Of a stretch of DNA of 64,000 nt, positions 36,321-46,035 are shown one piece after another. The notes below the pieces were generated by a model. The model ran no database searches, was not told where the DNA came from, and saw only the letters and a program-made list of their open reading frames with translations. Each line of letters starts with the position of its first letter. Position 1 is the first letter of the stretch. Both the position numbers and the translations under genes were made by a program. The DNA is from an uncultured Acidobacteriota bacterium (GTDB lineage Bacteria; Acidobacteriota; Vicinamibacteria; Marinacidobacterales; SMYC01): positions 35,303 to 99,302 of the forward strand of contig CAMYKY010000001.1 of the NCBI GenBank assembly GCA_947259165.1, in the 5' to 3' direction.

Positions 36321-38993
36321 CTAATGCTCCCACGACGTACCGGTCTGAATGTCCACTTTCAAAGGGACCTCCAGCGGGAAGACGCCTTCCATTGTGGTGC
36401 GTACGAGCTCGGTGGTCGTATCCACTTCATTGTCCGGCACTTCGAGCACGAGCTCGTCGTGGACCTGAAGAAGCAAACGCGAACCTGACCCGCCGTCGTC
36501 GAGCCGCACTCGCAGATCCAACATCGCCTTCTTGATAAGGTCGGCAGCCGTTCCCTGAATCGGCGTGTTCACGGCGACCCGCTCAGCACTCGAGCGGGTG
36601 TTGCGGTTGCGCGACCCGATCTCCGGCACGTAGCGCTGTCGACCAAAAAGCGTTCGTACCTTGCCGGTCTTGCGCGCATCGCGAATGATCGTGTCGAGAA
36701 GATCACTGACTCTCGGATAGCGCTCGAAGTAGCTGTCGATAAACGCCTGCGCCTCCCGGGTTGGGATACCGAAGTCCTTGCCGAGCGTGTACGCGGTCTT
36801 TCCGTAAATGATGCTGAAGTTGATAATTTTTGCGCGGCGGCGACGCTCGTGGTCGCTCAAATCAGAAACATCACCAAACACTTGTCGCGCGGTACGCTCG
36901 TGGATGTCTTCATCATCGCGAAATGCCTGAATGAGATTCTCGTCCTTGCTGAGGTGCGCGAGGACCCGAAGCTCGATCTGAGAATAGTCGGCGGAAAGCA
37001 GTTGGGACCCGGACGGAGCGACGAAAGCTCGGCGCAGACGCCGGCCGAGCTCCGTCCGGATGGGAATGTTTTGCAGGTTCGGATCGGAGCTCGATAATCT
37101 TCCGGTTGCGGTCACCGTCTGATTGAAGCTCGTATGGATTCGGCCCGTCTTCGGATGGACGAGATTCGGTAGCGCGTCGACGTAGGTCCCTTTGAGCTTC
37201 GTCAAGCTTCGATAGTCGAGTATCTTACGTGGAAACGGAAAGCTTTGCGCCAGCTCTTCCAAAACCTCCACGCTCGTTGAGGCGGCTCTCTGCTTCTGCG
37301 TCTTTTTGAAAGACGGAAGATTCATCTTCTCGAACAGAATCTCACCGAGCTGCCGCGGCGACTTGATATTGAACTCGACACCAGCAAGCTCATAGATTTC
37401 CTGCGTGAGCGCGTCGATGTCTTCGTCGATCATCTTCGACATCGCTGAGAACTCGTCGAGATCAATCGCGATACCAGCTAGCTCCATCGCGGAGAGAACT
37501 TCGACGAGGGGCATTTCCAAGTCTCGAAATAGCGTGGCGAGCTCTTCGTCAAGGAGTCGCTGCTCCATTTTTTCCTCGAGGCGAAGAAGTCTTTCCGCAC
37601 GTTCCGCATGGAGCGGACCCGAAGCCGAGGCGGCCGGCTCGCCGAGCCCAGGGAGCATCCCCTGCTCACCCTGTGCTTCCGCCTCTTGCGCGAGTGGCGT
37701 CTGAAGATACTCCAGCACGAGCTCGTTGAGATCCTGGGAGCGACGAGAAGGGTTCAACACGTAGGCCGCGACGCGCGTGTCGAAGCCAAGCCCCTTGCAC
37801 CGAACGTCGCGCGCTCCGAAAAAAGTCACCGCCTGCTTCAAGTCGTGACCGACTTTGACAACGTCGCCATCCGCTACGACCTCCTTCAAACAGTCGAATA
37901 GGTCCGCCTCTGGAAGCGCGGCATAAACACCTTCGCCGGGCTTGACCGCGAGACCGACACTCGCAAGACGCTGCCCCCAAGGATCGAAACGCGGGACGCT
38001 CGTCAAATCGAGCACCAGGGCCAGCTTCCCCAATCGACGAGCCTGTTCGACGAACACCTCGAGCTCCTCGCGTGAGCCCAACGGGCGAAACGTCGCACTC
38101 AAATCAACCGGCTCTGCGGCGGGCAAATAGTCCTTTAGGTGCGCGGTGAACTCGAGCTCTTCGAAAAGCGCAAACGCTGCATCACGGTTGGCGCCCCGAT
38201 AGCGGAGCTCGTCGAATGATTGCTCGAAGTCCAAGTCGGTGTCGATCGTCACGAGCTCTTTCGACAGGAGCGCCGCGTCATGGTGTTCTAAAAGAGCTTC
38301 CCGCTGCCGCTTGTTCTTGATCTCGTTCGCATGCGCCAAGATTTCCTCGAGCGTTCCCCATTGCTCGATGAGACGCGCGGCTCCTTTGTCTCCGATGCCG
38401 GGCACGCCAGGAACGTTGTCTACCGAATCGCCCTTCATGGCAAGAAAATCGACGACGCGCTCGGGTCGCACGCCGATCTTCTTCTCGACCCCATCCGCAT
38501 CAAGGCGGTCGAACTGAACCGGATGAATGATGGTGACGTTCTCGTCGACGAGTTGAAAGAGATCTTTGTCGGAGGTGACGATGTGAACGCGATATCCCGC
38601 TTCGAGACCCCGGCGGGCCAAGGTCCCGATAATGTCGTCCGCTTCCACTCCGTAGATTTCGACGATCGGAAGTCCGAGGGCTTCGCAGAGTCGCCGGGTG
38701 TCGGGCAGTTGCTGTTTCAAATCCGGCGGCGTGGGCGGCCGGTTGGCTTTGTAGGCGTCGAAGCGCTCGTGCCGAACCGTCTTTCCGCCGGCGTCGAAAG
38801 TCACTGCGACCAGGGCCGGAGTCTCCTCCGTGAGCAGTTTTCGGAGAACGTTGGCGAAGCCCAAAACCGCGTTGGTCGGTACACCCGCTCGGTTCGCCAG
38901 CGGAGGGATCGCGAAAAATGACCGATAGACGAGATTGTTCCCGTCGACGAGCAAGAGAATCTCGCGCGAATCCTCAGCCGACGCCGTTGACAT
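36321..38993 (-). CDS. polA: DNA polymerase I with degenerate 3'-5' exonuclease domain
   Basis: Repair and primer-replacement polymerase (890 residues). The N-terminal 5' nuclease has LLLVDGNNLVYRSFFA and GVEADDIIGTLARRG. The polymerase motifs are A, LLSADYSQIELRVLAHLS; B, RRRAKIINFSIIYGKTAY; and C, QVHDELVLEVPD. The middle domain has lost the proofreading acids: the DxE motif I is LDLTS, and motif II reads GHDLKQAVTFFGA where E. coli has the D424 segment. Proofreading is therefore probably absent. The start is the ATG at 38993; an upstream reading to 39047 overlaps the divergent lipoprotein gene. Confidence 0.95.
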   Translation of the reverse strand: MSTASAEDSREILLLVDGNNLVYRSFFAIPPLANRAGVPTNAVLGFANVLRKLLTEETPALVAVTFDAGGKTVRHERFDAYKANRPPTPPDLKQQLPDTRRLCEALGLPIVEIYGVEADDIIGTLARRGLEAGYRVHIVTSDKDLFQLVDENVTIIHPVQFDRLDADGVEKKIGVRPERVVDFLAMKGDSVDNVPGVPGIGDKGAARLIEQWGTLEEILAHANEIKNKRQREALLEHHDAALLSKELVTIDTDLDFEQSFDELRYRGANRDAAFALFEELEFTAHLKDYLPAAEPVDLSATFRPLGSREELEVFVEQARRLGKLALVLDLTSVPRFDPWGQRLASVGLAVKPGEGVYAALPEADLFDCLKEVVADGDVVKVGHDLKQAVTFFGARDVRCKGLGFDTRVAAYVLNPSRRSQDLNELVLEYLQTPLAQEAEAQGEQGMLPGLGEPAASASGPLHAERAERLLRLEEKMEQRLLDEELATLFRDLEMPLVEVLSAMELAGIAIDLDEFSAMSKMIDEDIDALTQEIYELAGVEFNIKSPRQLGEILFEKMNLPSFKKTQKQRAASTSVEVLEELAQSFPFPRKILDYRSLTKLKGTYVDALPNLVHPKTGRIHTSFNQTVTATGRLSSSDPNLQNIPIRTELGRRLRRAFVAPSGSQLLSADYSQIELRVLAHLSKDENLIQAFRDDEDIHERTARQVFGDVSDLSDHERRRRAKIINFSIIYGKTAYTLGKDFGIPTREAQAFIDSYFERYPRVSDLLDTIIRDARKTGKVRTLFGRQRYVPEIGSRNRNTRSSAERVAVNTPIQGTAADLIKKAMLDLRVRLDDGGSGSRLLLQVHDELVLEVPDNEVDTTTELVRTTMEGVFPLEVPLKVDIQTGTSWEH

Positions 38994-39041
38994 GTGCGCG
39001 CATTGTATCGCAGCGGGTGTTCCCGCTATAGAATCGACCAC

Positions 39042-39782
39042 ATGCACCGCGCGACCCTACTCATGCTCGCTTTCGCTACAATGCTTGCCGCGTGTACGCG
39101 CTACGAGTACGAGGAGGAAGTGTTCCTGGAGGTGGATGGCTCCGGTCGGCTGCGCGTGAGTGGCTCGGCCGAGATCCTCGAAACACTACACGAGGCGCCG
39201 GACGGCAGCGTTAGCTCGATGCAGTCTCGGTTCGAGGGGACGGGTCTGACGGTCGATTCCGTTCGCGAGACCGAGCGGCAGGGCCGCAAGTATGTACACG
39301 TGCAGGGCCGGTTCACAGACTGGAACGAGCTGTGCGCACACCCCGCCTACCGTCACCGAGAATGTCGCCTCGAGGGGAACGACGACGGCGAGCTCGAGCT
39401 GCATCTCACTCTACCTTCCCCGGAGCGGACCGTCCCGGAGGGAGTCCCCTCAGATGCCCTTTTGGCGCTTCGATTTCACTTCCCGAGCACCGTTCGATTC
39501 CACAACTCGAGTGCAGGCATCCAGCGCGGCAACATCGTCGGTTGGGAGCAAACCGTCACTGAGTATTTCGCCTCACCCGAGCTGGTTGTCGACGCACGGT
39601 TTGAGCGACGCTCCGTGCTCGCAACGACGTTCGCGATCCTCGGCGCTGCGGTCGCAGCAGTCCTGTTCTGCGTGGCGTCCCTGCTATTTTTGATGGTTCG
39701 CAAAGGCCGGAGGCAACTCGCCGACGAAGTCGAGGCTGCGCGGTCGGCGGACGCGCAGACCTCTACCACTCCGGGACGATAG
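39042..39782 (+). CDS. Lipoprotein with C-terminal membrane span, unknown function
   Basis: A 246-residue protein with lipoprotein signal MHRATLLMLAFATMLAACTR (lipobox LAAC). The beta-rich middle contains VFLEVDGSGRLRVSGSAEIL and a Cys pair (ELCAHPAYRHREC). One membrane span lies near the C-terminus (about residues 200-226), with a short basic and then acidic tail. Anchors at both ends suggest an inner-membrane periplasmic domain, perhaps sensing or stress-related. It is divergent from polA. I do not recognise a named family. Confidence 0.65.
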   Translation: MHRATLLMLAFATMLAACTRYEYEEEVFLEVDGSGRLRVSGSAEILETLHEAPDGSVSSMQSRFEGTGLTVDSVRETERQGRKYVHVQGRFTDWNELCAHPAYRHRECRLEGNDDGELELHLTLPSPERTVPEGVPSDALLALRFHFPSTVRFHNSSAGIQRGNIVGWEQTVTEYFASPELVVDARFERRSVLATTFAILGAAVAAVLFCVASLLFLMVRKGRRQLADEVEAARSADAQTSTTPGR

Positions 39783-39800
39783 CTGCCGTTGCTTCTATGA

Positions 39801-40043
39801 TCAAGCCGCTGGTTCGGAACTCATGCTGTAGAGATCCATCGAAGCGTTCTTGCGTTTCTCGACAAGCCTCAGATCTACGAGCTTGTCCAGTGCGCGTCGC
39901 ACTTCGAGGGGGTCGGCACTGACCCAGAACCTTGCAATGCCCTCGACTGAGTCCTTGGCCAGGGGGTGACGTCGGAAGTAATCGAGGATCTGCAAGGCCA
40001 GCTGAGAGTCTTCTCCGATGTCCGCTACGTTGTCGACACTCAT
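39801..40043 (-). CDS. Small winged-helix-like protein (80 aa)
   Basis: An 80-residue soluble protein whose predicted helices and strand pair (ALQILDYFRRHPLAKDSVEG, then DPLEVRRALDKLVDLRLVEK) resemble a winged helix-turn-helix domain. The start is the ATG at 40043 with CAAGGAGA upstream. It is convergent with the lipoprotein gene. No further domains are present. It could be a DNA-binding regulator or a stand-alone PATAN-type helper like the C-terminal repeats of the regulator at 44636. Confidence 0.6.
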   Translation of the reverse strand: MSVDNVADIGEDSQLALQILDYFRRHPLAKDSVEGIARFWVSADPLEVRRALDKLVDLRLVEKRKNASMDLYSMSSEPAA

Positions 40044-40659
40044 TGGACTGTCTCCTTGCGATCCTTTCTAGTTCACTTGCTCTTCGATATAGCAACGCGT
40101 GTGCCAAACGTCACTTGCAGATGCGACGCCGTAAGATCTTGAAATTTCTGACGTTGTGATTGTGTGATCAAAAACCTGCGGTCAATTCCACCCGAAACCT
40201 GCCCCCACAACATAGGATTTCACCCGCAGTAAACCTGATTGTTTGCGGAATCGAGCGTCCGCGACGGCATCCAAGCTGATCTCGTGCCCGTGCCCGGTAG
40301 ATCCCGTGAGCCACATCTTCGGTATCTAACAAGGAGCGACATGGCTCGAAGTAGAAATCGTCGCTGTCCCGATTCCAATCGGGAACGGGCACGGGCACGA
40401 CGGGTCGACAGCAGGATCGGCGATTTCGGGCCTTGGTGGGGCCATCTGTGACATCAAGTGGGGGGGCAATCCCGGGACTCAGCTTGTAGGGGATTACAGG
40501 CACTTCGAAGGGAAAAGCCCTCGCGACTATCCAGGCTTCTGGGTGGGGAGTTCCCAATAGAGGGCCGATTTCGGCATGTAAAGTCTCGTTTTTCAATTGT
40601 TTATGGGACGCCACCTCGGGGGTGCCTTGCGCCCGGGCTCACGCGATCGCTGCGATTTA
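40044..40659. other. Long non-coding stretch with inverted repeats upstream of signalling operon
   Basis: About 600 bases without a confident gene. TCGTGCCCGTGCCC (40282-40295) and its exact complement (40387-40400) are 91 bases apart and could enclose a stem. Inside lies a perfect hairpin CCCGATTCCAATCGGG (40368-40383). A G-rich run and A/T-rich DNA follow near 40460-40610. This may be a structured leader, a small RNA gene or decayed coding DNA. It includes the small frame at 40341. Confidence 0.45.
40341..40451 (+). CDS. Possible 36-residue basic peptide
   Basis: An ATG at 40341 lies seven bases after AAGGAG and opens a 36-residue Arg-rich frame (MARSRNRRCPDSNRERARAR, then RVDSRIGDFGPWWGHL). 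The frame runs through the inverted repeats described for this stretch, so the codons could be incidental. I do not recognise the product. Confidence 0.25.
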   Translation: MARSRNRRCPDSNRERARARRVDSRIGDFGPWWGHL

Positions 40660-40676
40660 CTGGTACGGATATTGCT
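40660..40676 (+). promoter_or_regulatory. Sigma-54 (RpoN) -24/-12 promoter of signalling operon
   Basis: CTGGTACGGATATTGCT matches the consensus YTGGCACGRNNNTTGCW at every fixed position except one (T for C in GGC). The GG and GC are correctly spaced. It lies 51 bases before the TTG start of the REC-GGDEF gene on the same strand. Confidence 0.7.
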
Positions 40677-40726
40677 CTTTATTACCCGGTGCATGGGCTC
40701 TAGTGCCCTTAGAGGAGGAACAATCG

Positions 40727-41710
40727 TTGTCGCAGAAGATCTTGGCCGTAGACGATGAGCCGGACATCTTGCGGTTGACGCAATTCCTTCTGGAGTCTTG
40801 GGGATACGAAGTGTCGACTGCGTCGAGCGGGAAAGAAGCGGTCGAACAAGCCCAAGCCACCGAACCGGATTTGATTCTCATGGATGTCAACATGGAAGAG
40901 ATGAACGGCTTCGAAGCCTGCGAGAAGATCAAGAGCGACTTCGCCACTTCGTTCATCCCGGTCATTATGCTCACCAGTCAAGACCAGGTGCAGAACAAAG
41001 TCCACGGTCTCGGCAAAGGTGCGGACGACTACGTCATCAAGACCGTCGATCCGCTCGAGCTGCAAGCCCGCATCGAAATGGTCATTCGCCGAACCCAGGA
41101 GCAATCGGGTGCGAACCCGCTAACGCGCCTGCCGGGCAACCTAGCCCTCGAGCGCGAGATCAAGAAAAGGCTTGCAACCGACGTAGTTTTCTCCGTGTGT
41201 TATTGCGACCTCGACAATTTCAAGGCCTACAACGACAAATATGGCTACGAGGCCGGTGACAAGGTCCTCTTCCACACAGCACAGATTCTGATGAACACCG
41301 TACGAGAGCTCGGCACCGCCCAAGACTTTGTCGGGCACATCGGCGGTGACGATTTCGTCGTCCTCACGGTCCCTGAGCGGGACAACGCCATGTGCGCATC
41401 CATCGCGCGCGAATTCGACAAAACCATCGTCAAGTTTTATGACGATGAGGATCTTTCGAGGAAAAGCATCCAGGTCGAGAATCGCGCCGGCGCTCTCGAG
41501 AATTTTCCGATCATGAGCATCACCCTGGCGATTATCAGTGGCGCCAAAGACGATTTCGAGAGCACGCACGTGATTGCAGAACGCGCAGCGGAGCTCAAGA
41601 AGTATCTGAAGAAATTCCACGGCAGTAACTTCCTCTCCGAGCGACGGGGCCTGCGAGAGGAAGCCATGGGCGAAGTCACGACGAGTCAAGGGTTGCGTAG
41701 TGCAAGATAG
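40727..41710 (+). CDS. Response regulator with GGDEF-type domain (REC-GGDDF)
   Basis: A 327-residue two-domain regulator. The receiver domain (residues 1-125) has the acidic pocket AVDDEPD, phospho-acceptor Asp53 (LILMDVNMEEM) and a Lys in VIKTVDPLE. The second domain (about 140-300) is GGDEF-like with CDLDNFKAYNDKYGYEAGD and signature GGDDF, which still fits the GG[DE][DE]F rule, so c-di-GMP synthesis is possible. Start TTG 40727 is fixed by GAGGAGG (40712-40718) eight bases upstream; no ATG or GTG fits. It overlaps the kinase gene by 11 bases. Confidence 0.9.
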   Translation: MSQKILAVDDEPDILRLTQFLLESWGYEVSTASSGKEAVEQAQATEPDLILMDVNMEEMNGFEACEKIKSDFATSFIPVIMLTSQDQVQNKVHGLGKGADDYVIKTVDPLELQARIEMVIRRTQEQSGANPLTRLPGNLALEREIKKRLATDVVFSVCYCDLDNFKAYNDKYGYEAGDKVLFHTAQILMNTVRELGTAQDFVGHIGGDDFVVLTVPERDNAMCASIAREFDKTIVKFYDDEDLSRKSIQVENRAGALENFPIMSITLAIISGAKDDFESTHVIAERAAELKKYLKKFHGSNFLSERRGLREEAMGEVTTSQGLRSAR

Positions 41711-44612
41711 CAAAGCTCTGGCCATACGAGGTTTGATCGTCGGCGCTCTCGCCGCACTCATCGCCTGCACGCTCTATTTCTTCCAGGTTTTCGAGGCACT
41801 GGAATACCAGCTCTACGACGGCAACATTCGTGCGGCGGCGTCCCATGAAGCGCCTCCGAACATCGTCATCGTCGCCGTCGACCAACCGTCACTCGAGCGA
41901 CTCGGCAGCTGGCCGTGGCCAAGGGCGTTTCACGCAGAAGTCATACGCCAGATTCACCGCAGAGGCGCGAAGGTCATCGGAGTGGATATCGGCTTCTTCG
42001 AACCAGACCGGCGCGAGCCCGATAACGACTTCCAGCTCGTCGAGGCGACGCGTGAGGCCGGAAACGTCATCTTCCCGGTGATCATGGAGCGAATCCTCAC
42101 CGACGGCCAGGCCAAGCTGGTTGCGTTCGAACCGCTCCCAGACCTAGGCGCGGTGGCCGCCGGAGTGGGCCACGCGCACATCGAGCAGAGCAAAGACGGC
42201 ATCGTTCGACGCGTGCATCTCGCGTACAAAACACCAGAACGGACGTACTGGGGCATGAATCTCGAGATCTTGAAAAAGTACATGGATCTCGACGACGACT
42301 CGATCCGCGAAGTCCGGCCCGGTGTCCTCGCCATTGGCGATATTGAGATACCTGTCACATCGGCGCCCGCCTCAGCGGTAGCGTTCGACGACGTGTTTGT
42401 CATCGACTACGAGATGAATATCGCGTTCGTCGGCGACCAGGAAACCTTTGAGTACGTTTCGGCGAACGACCTCATCGACGGAAAGACACCCGCGGACTAT
42501 TTTGACGGCAAGATCGTGCTGTACGGCGGCAACGCTGCCGGCCTCTTCGATCTGCACATGACGCCATTTTCGTTGGACCGAAGCCCTACCGCTGGAGTCG
42601 AGATCCAAGCGAACGTTATTAGTGCGATCCTCGAGGGACGGCACATTCAACGCGCTCCGCTGTGGGTACTCGCACTCCTCACCACGTTGTGCGCGATGGC
42701 AGTCGCCGCTATCTATCTCTATTTCGATACGCGGCTTGCGACGCTGTCGCTCGTGCTACTCTCCGGCGGCGCCATTGGCGCGCAGAGGTCCTTGTTCAAC
42801 AGCTACGGCACGTGGATCGAAGTATCCCCGCTCGTGGTCGCACTCATCATCGCTTTTATTTTCGCCCTGATGCTCAAGATGCGGCACGTGAACGTCGCTC
42901 TCGATCAGGAAGTGATGAGTCTCTCCCTCGCGGCCGCGCTCAACGACCGCGCGGGCGAGAAGATCATCATTAACACGTTCCGCTCCGCCGAGGCGACGCT
43001 TCGCGACGTTCTCGGTGTTCCGGCAGCCGCGCTCCTAAAAGTGGAACGCGACAAGGGACTTTTGATCCCGACAGCGCAGTATGGCCTGACGCACATCAAC
43101 CCGAATCAACCGGCAAAAATAAAATTGACCGGGGACCTAACCAGCCTGCTGATCAGCCTCGAACCGATTCAGATCGACAGCCTACAGAACCATCCTCTAG
43201 CCGCGGTCGTTCCCAGACCTGAACTTGCGCACTACCACGCGCAGGTCGTTCCCCTCGTCTCCAAAGGCCAGACCGTCGGAGCACTCTGCTTGTTCAAGAC
43301 GCGCAGCGACGAGTTCCGAAGCCAAGATCAGGAGCTCCTCCAAGCCGTATCCGCGGAGTTCGGATCGATCTGGTACAACGCGTCGCTGTACGCGCGCCTC
43401 ACGGAGAAATCGGTCAATCCGCTCGCGACGTTCACCTACAAGAATCAGGAGCGACGCATCCAAACGCTCAGCGCACTGAACGACGCCGTGGTGAGCGAAA
43501 AGTCTCTCATGTCGTCGATCATGGATAGCATCGCGGACGGCGTCGTCGTCACCGACGTTCTCGGCACCATCCAAATACTGAATCCCAAGGCGAAGGAGAT
43601 TCTCGGCCTCTACACCGAAAACGCGATCGGAGAAAGCGCGGTCGAGTTCATCCAACGTTTCGAAGAAGTTCCCGATGACGTGATGCACGAGAAGTTCCAG
43701 AAGATCATAGAGCGCGGAGAAACTTTCACCACCGACATCAAGCTCTCGCTTCCGACGACACGCTTCTACACCCTTTCGTTCGGACCGGTGCGAAGCAAGG
43801 ACGGCCTCGTCCAGGGCATCGTGGCAGTTTTGTCCGACATCACCCAGCTCAAGGAAATGGACCAGATGAAGACGGATCTCATGTCGATGGTGACCCACGA
43901 GATCCGTACACCCCTCGCCACCGTACGTGGCTTTGCGCAGATTTTGCTAAAGGGCGGTATCGGAAACGACAAATCCAGCGAGTTTCTCGAGATCATCAAC
44001 CGCCAGTCGAATCGTCTCGTCAACCTCGTCAACGACTTCCTCGATATCACGCGCATCGAGTCGGGTCGACAGGTAGTCACCAAGGGCCCAGTAGATCTCG
44101 ACAAACTCATCCAAAACTCCGTCGCCGATCTGAAACCGCTAGCGGACGAAAAAAACATCTCTCTCCAGTACCAGCAGCTTCCGACGCCGATACCGGAAGT
44201 GTTCGGCGATCGAAACCTCGTCGAGCAAGTGCTCATCAATCTGGTCTCAAACGCGATCAAGTACTCACCGAAGGGTGCCTGGGCACGAGTCTCGGTTGCC
44301 GAGCGCAACGGACAAATGGCCGTCTCGGTGCAAGACAACGGGTTGGGCATTCCAAAGGAAGCGGCTTCTCGTTTGTTCGAGAAGTTCTACCGAGTACGCA
44401 ACGACGATCGGAAAGACATTATCGGCACTGGCCTCGGGCTGTCACTGGCGAAGCAAATCATCGAGGTGCACGGCGGCACGATCAGCGTGGAGTCCGAGCA
44501 CGGTGAAGGATCGAAGTTCACGTTCACGATTCCCATCCATCGCGAAGGTATGGAGCCCGTGACCGCGTCGACAACCAATCACATGGAATCGGCCGCGGTT
44601 TTGACGAACTGA
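41700..44612 (+). CDS. CHASE2-GAF-PAS sensor histidine kinase
   Basis: A large membrane sensor (970 residues). An N-terminal membrane span is followed by an extracytoplasmic CHASE2 domain (about residues 40-320, with FEALEYQLYDGNIRAA and VIGVDIGFFEPDR). Three membrane spans follow (about 320-400). Then come a GAF domain (about 420-560), a PAS domain (about 600-715), and a HisKA/HATPase core with phospho-acceptor His733 (SMVTHEIRTPLATVRGF), N-box LINLVSNAIKYS and G-boxes DNGLGIP and GTGLGLSLAKQ. The GTG start overlaps the REC-GGDEF gene. A second response regulator follows, so it probably serves both. Confidence 0.93.
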   Translation: MQDSKALAIRGLIVGALAALIACTLYFFQVFEALEYQLYDGNIRAAASHEAPPNIVIVAVDQPSLERLGSWPWPRAFHAEVIRQIHRRGAKVIGVDIGFFEPDRREPDNDFQLVEATREAGNVIFPVIMERILTDGQAKLVAFEPLPDLGAVAAGVGHAHIEQSKDGIVRRVHLAYKTPERTYWGMNLEILKKYMDLDDDSIREVRPGVLAIGDIEIPVTSAPASAVAFDDVFVIDYEMNIAFVGDQETFEYVSANDLIDGKTPADYFDGKIVLYGGNAAGLFDLHMTPFSLDRSPTAGVEIQANVISAILEGRHIQRAPLWVLALLTTLCAMAVAAIYLYFDTRLATLSLVLLSGGAIGAQRSLFNSYGTWIEVSPLVVALIIAFIFALMLKMRHVNVALDQEVMSLSLAAALNDRAGEKIIINTFRSAEATLRDVLGVPAAALLKVERDKGLLIPTAQYGLTHINPNQPAKIKLTGDLTSLLISLEPIQIDSLQNHPLAAVVPRPELAHYHAQVVPLVSKGQTVGALCLFKTRSDEFRSQDQELLQAVSAEFGSIWYNASLYARLTEKSVNPLATFTYKNQERRIQTLSALNDAVVSEKSLMSSIMDSIADGVVVTDVLGTIQILNPKAKEILGLYTENAIGESAVEFIQRFEEVPDDVMHEKFQKIIERGETFTTDIKLSLPTTRFYTLSFGPVRSKDGLVQGIVAVLSDITQLKEMDQMKTDLMSMVTHEIRTPLATVRGFAQILLKGGIGNDKSSEFLEIINRQSNRLVNLVNDFLDITRIESGRQVVTKGPVDLDKLIQNSVADLKPLADEKNISLQYQQLPTPIPEVFGDRNLVEQVLINLVSNAIKYSPKGAWARVSVAERNGQMAVSVQDNGLGIPKEAASRLFEKFYRVRNDDRKDIIGTGLGLSLAKQIIEVHGGTISVESEHGEGSKFTFTIPIHREGMEPVTASTTNHMESAAVLTN

Positions 44613-44635
44613 GATTTGGAGACAGAGGCGAAGCG

Positions 44636-45934
44636 ATGACTAAGCAGTTGATTCTGATGGTCGACGACGAGCTCGACAATCGGGTCATGATGCGTTACTT
44701 CCTCGAGTCGTGGGGCTATGAGGTGGAGCTCGCCGCCAATGGCGAGGAAGCGCTCGCGAAGGTCGCGGAACAACGTCCGGCGCTCGTCCTGCTCGACTTG
44801 GAAATGCCGGTCATGGACGGCTTCGAGACCTGCAATCGTCTGAAGAGCGACCCCGAGACCGAGACGCTCCCCGTCATTATGTTCACCGGCCTCGAGGCGA
44901 CGTCCGATAAAGTCAAGGGCATCCGCAAAGGCGCAGACGACTATGTCGTTAAGACCGTCGACCCTGAGGAAATCCAAGCACGCATCGAGATGATTCTTCG
45001 GCGCTCGCAGCGCTTCGAGCGTCCGCCCGCACCGGAGAACGAAAACGGAAGCGACGCGGTCTTGAGCGGTTCACTAGACGACAAGAGTTTTCCCGAGGCA
45101 TTCCAACTCGCGATGGCCTACGGCGAGAGCGGCACGCTCGGACTCAAAAACGACCAGGAAGCGGGCAGCGTTTTTCTCGTCGACGGCGACGTCGTCCATG
45201 CAGAGTACGGAGAGCTCGAGGGCGAGGCCGCGTTTTACGAGCTCGCAGTTTGGGACAAAGGGCAGTTCAGCTACAACGTGGGCACCACCACGCCAAAGAG
45301 AACCATTCAGGCGAACGGACAAAGCCTCCTCATGGAAGCCACGCGGCGAATGGACGAATGGAATCTCATTTCGTCCAAGATCAAGAACCTCGACGTGGTG
45401 CCTCACCGGGCTGCGAGCGGTGTCACCAAGCCGATACGACTGACGAAGGCGGACTGGACGACCCTGAGCCACGTGGACGGCCTCAAGTCCCTGCGACAGA
45501 TCAGCGAGCAGATCGGAGCCGACCCCTACGAAGTCGGCCGCACTGTCTTCGGCCTGTTGACCGCCGGTGTCGTATCGCTCGAGGCGGACAAACTCGAGCG
45601 CGACTCGTTCTTCGACGCCGTGCCCGAACTTCGAGACGAGCCCAGAGGCGACGAGCCTTTCGAGCTCTCCGCTATCCACTGGAAGCTTCTCGCATTCATC
45701 GACGGCAATCGCGACCTCGGCACGTTGACTCATCTCGTAGGGCTTTCGCCGAGAAAGATGGCGGCAGCGCTCAAGGAGCTCGTGGAAAATGGCTTTATTC
45801 GCGTGAACAAATCCCGGTCCAAATCCGAGGGCACGGGAGCCTCTGCAACGTCTCCCCCAGGCCAAGTAGCGGCAAACAACTCCGGCAACGTCGAGGCGTT
45901 TCAGCCTCGTATCCGCGCAGTCGGCCTGGATTAG
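44636..45934 (+). CDS. Response regulator with DUF4388/PATAN and winged-helix repeats
   Basis: A 432-residue regulator. The receiver domain (1-125) has phospho-acceptor Asp54 (LVLLDLEMPVMDG) and is closely similar to the receiver of the first gene in the operon (both share GADDYVxKTVDPxExQARIEM). The middle domain (about 140-250) is DUF4388/PATAN (SGSLDDKSFPEAFQLAMAYG, VFLVDGDVVHAEYGELEGE). Two winged-helix-like repeats follow (about 280-400). PATAN regulators are found in gliding, twitching and motility control. It starts 23 bases after the kinase gene. Confidence 0.9.
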   Translation: MTKQLILMVDDELDNRVMMRYFLESWGYEVELAANGEEALAKVAEQRPALVLLDLEMPVMDGFETCNRLKSDPETETLPVIMFTGLEATSDKVKGIRKGADDYVVKTVDPEEIQARIEMILRRSQRFERPPAPENENGSDAVLSGSLDDKSFPEAFQLAMAYGESGTLGLKNDQEAGSVFLVDGDVVHAEYGELEGEAAFYELAVWDKGQFSYNVGTTTPKRTIQANGQSLLMEATRRMDEWNLISSKIKNLDVVPHRAASGVTKPIRLTKADWTTLSHVDGLKSLRQISEQIGADPYEVGRTVFGLLTAGVVSLEADKLERDSFFDAVPELRDEPRGDEPFELSAIHWKLLAFIDGNRDLGTLTHLVGLSPRKMAAALKELVENGFIRVNKSRSKSEGTGASATSPPGQVAANNSGNVEAFQPRIRAVGLD

Positions 45935-46035
45935 AAGAGAAAGATCACGCGAGTGAATTTGAGTTTAGCGATTTCCTCAACCAAAACAGTGGGCTCCCAA
46001 AGCTCACGAATAGTTCCACTAGGAGGGTAAGCACG

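Noticed and set aside
45250..46035. Upstream extension of the FecR gene into the REC-PATAN gene
   Set aside because: The extension overlaps a well-supported gene in another frame, and AGGAGGG plus ATG at 46036 gives a clear start followed by a signal segment.
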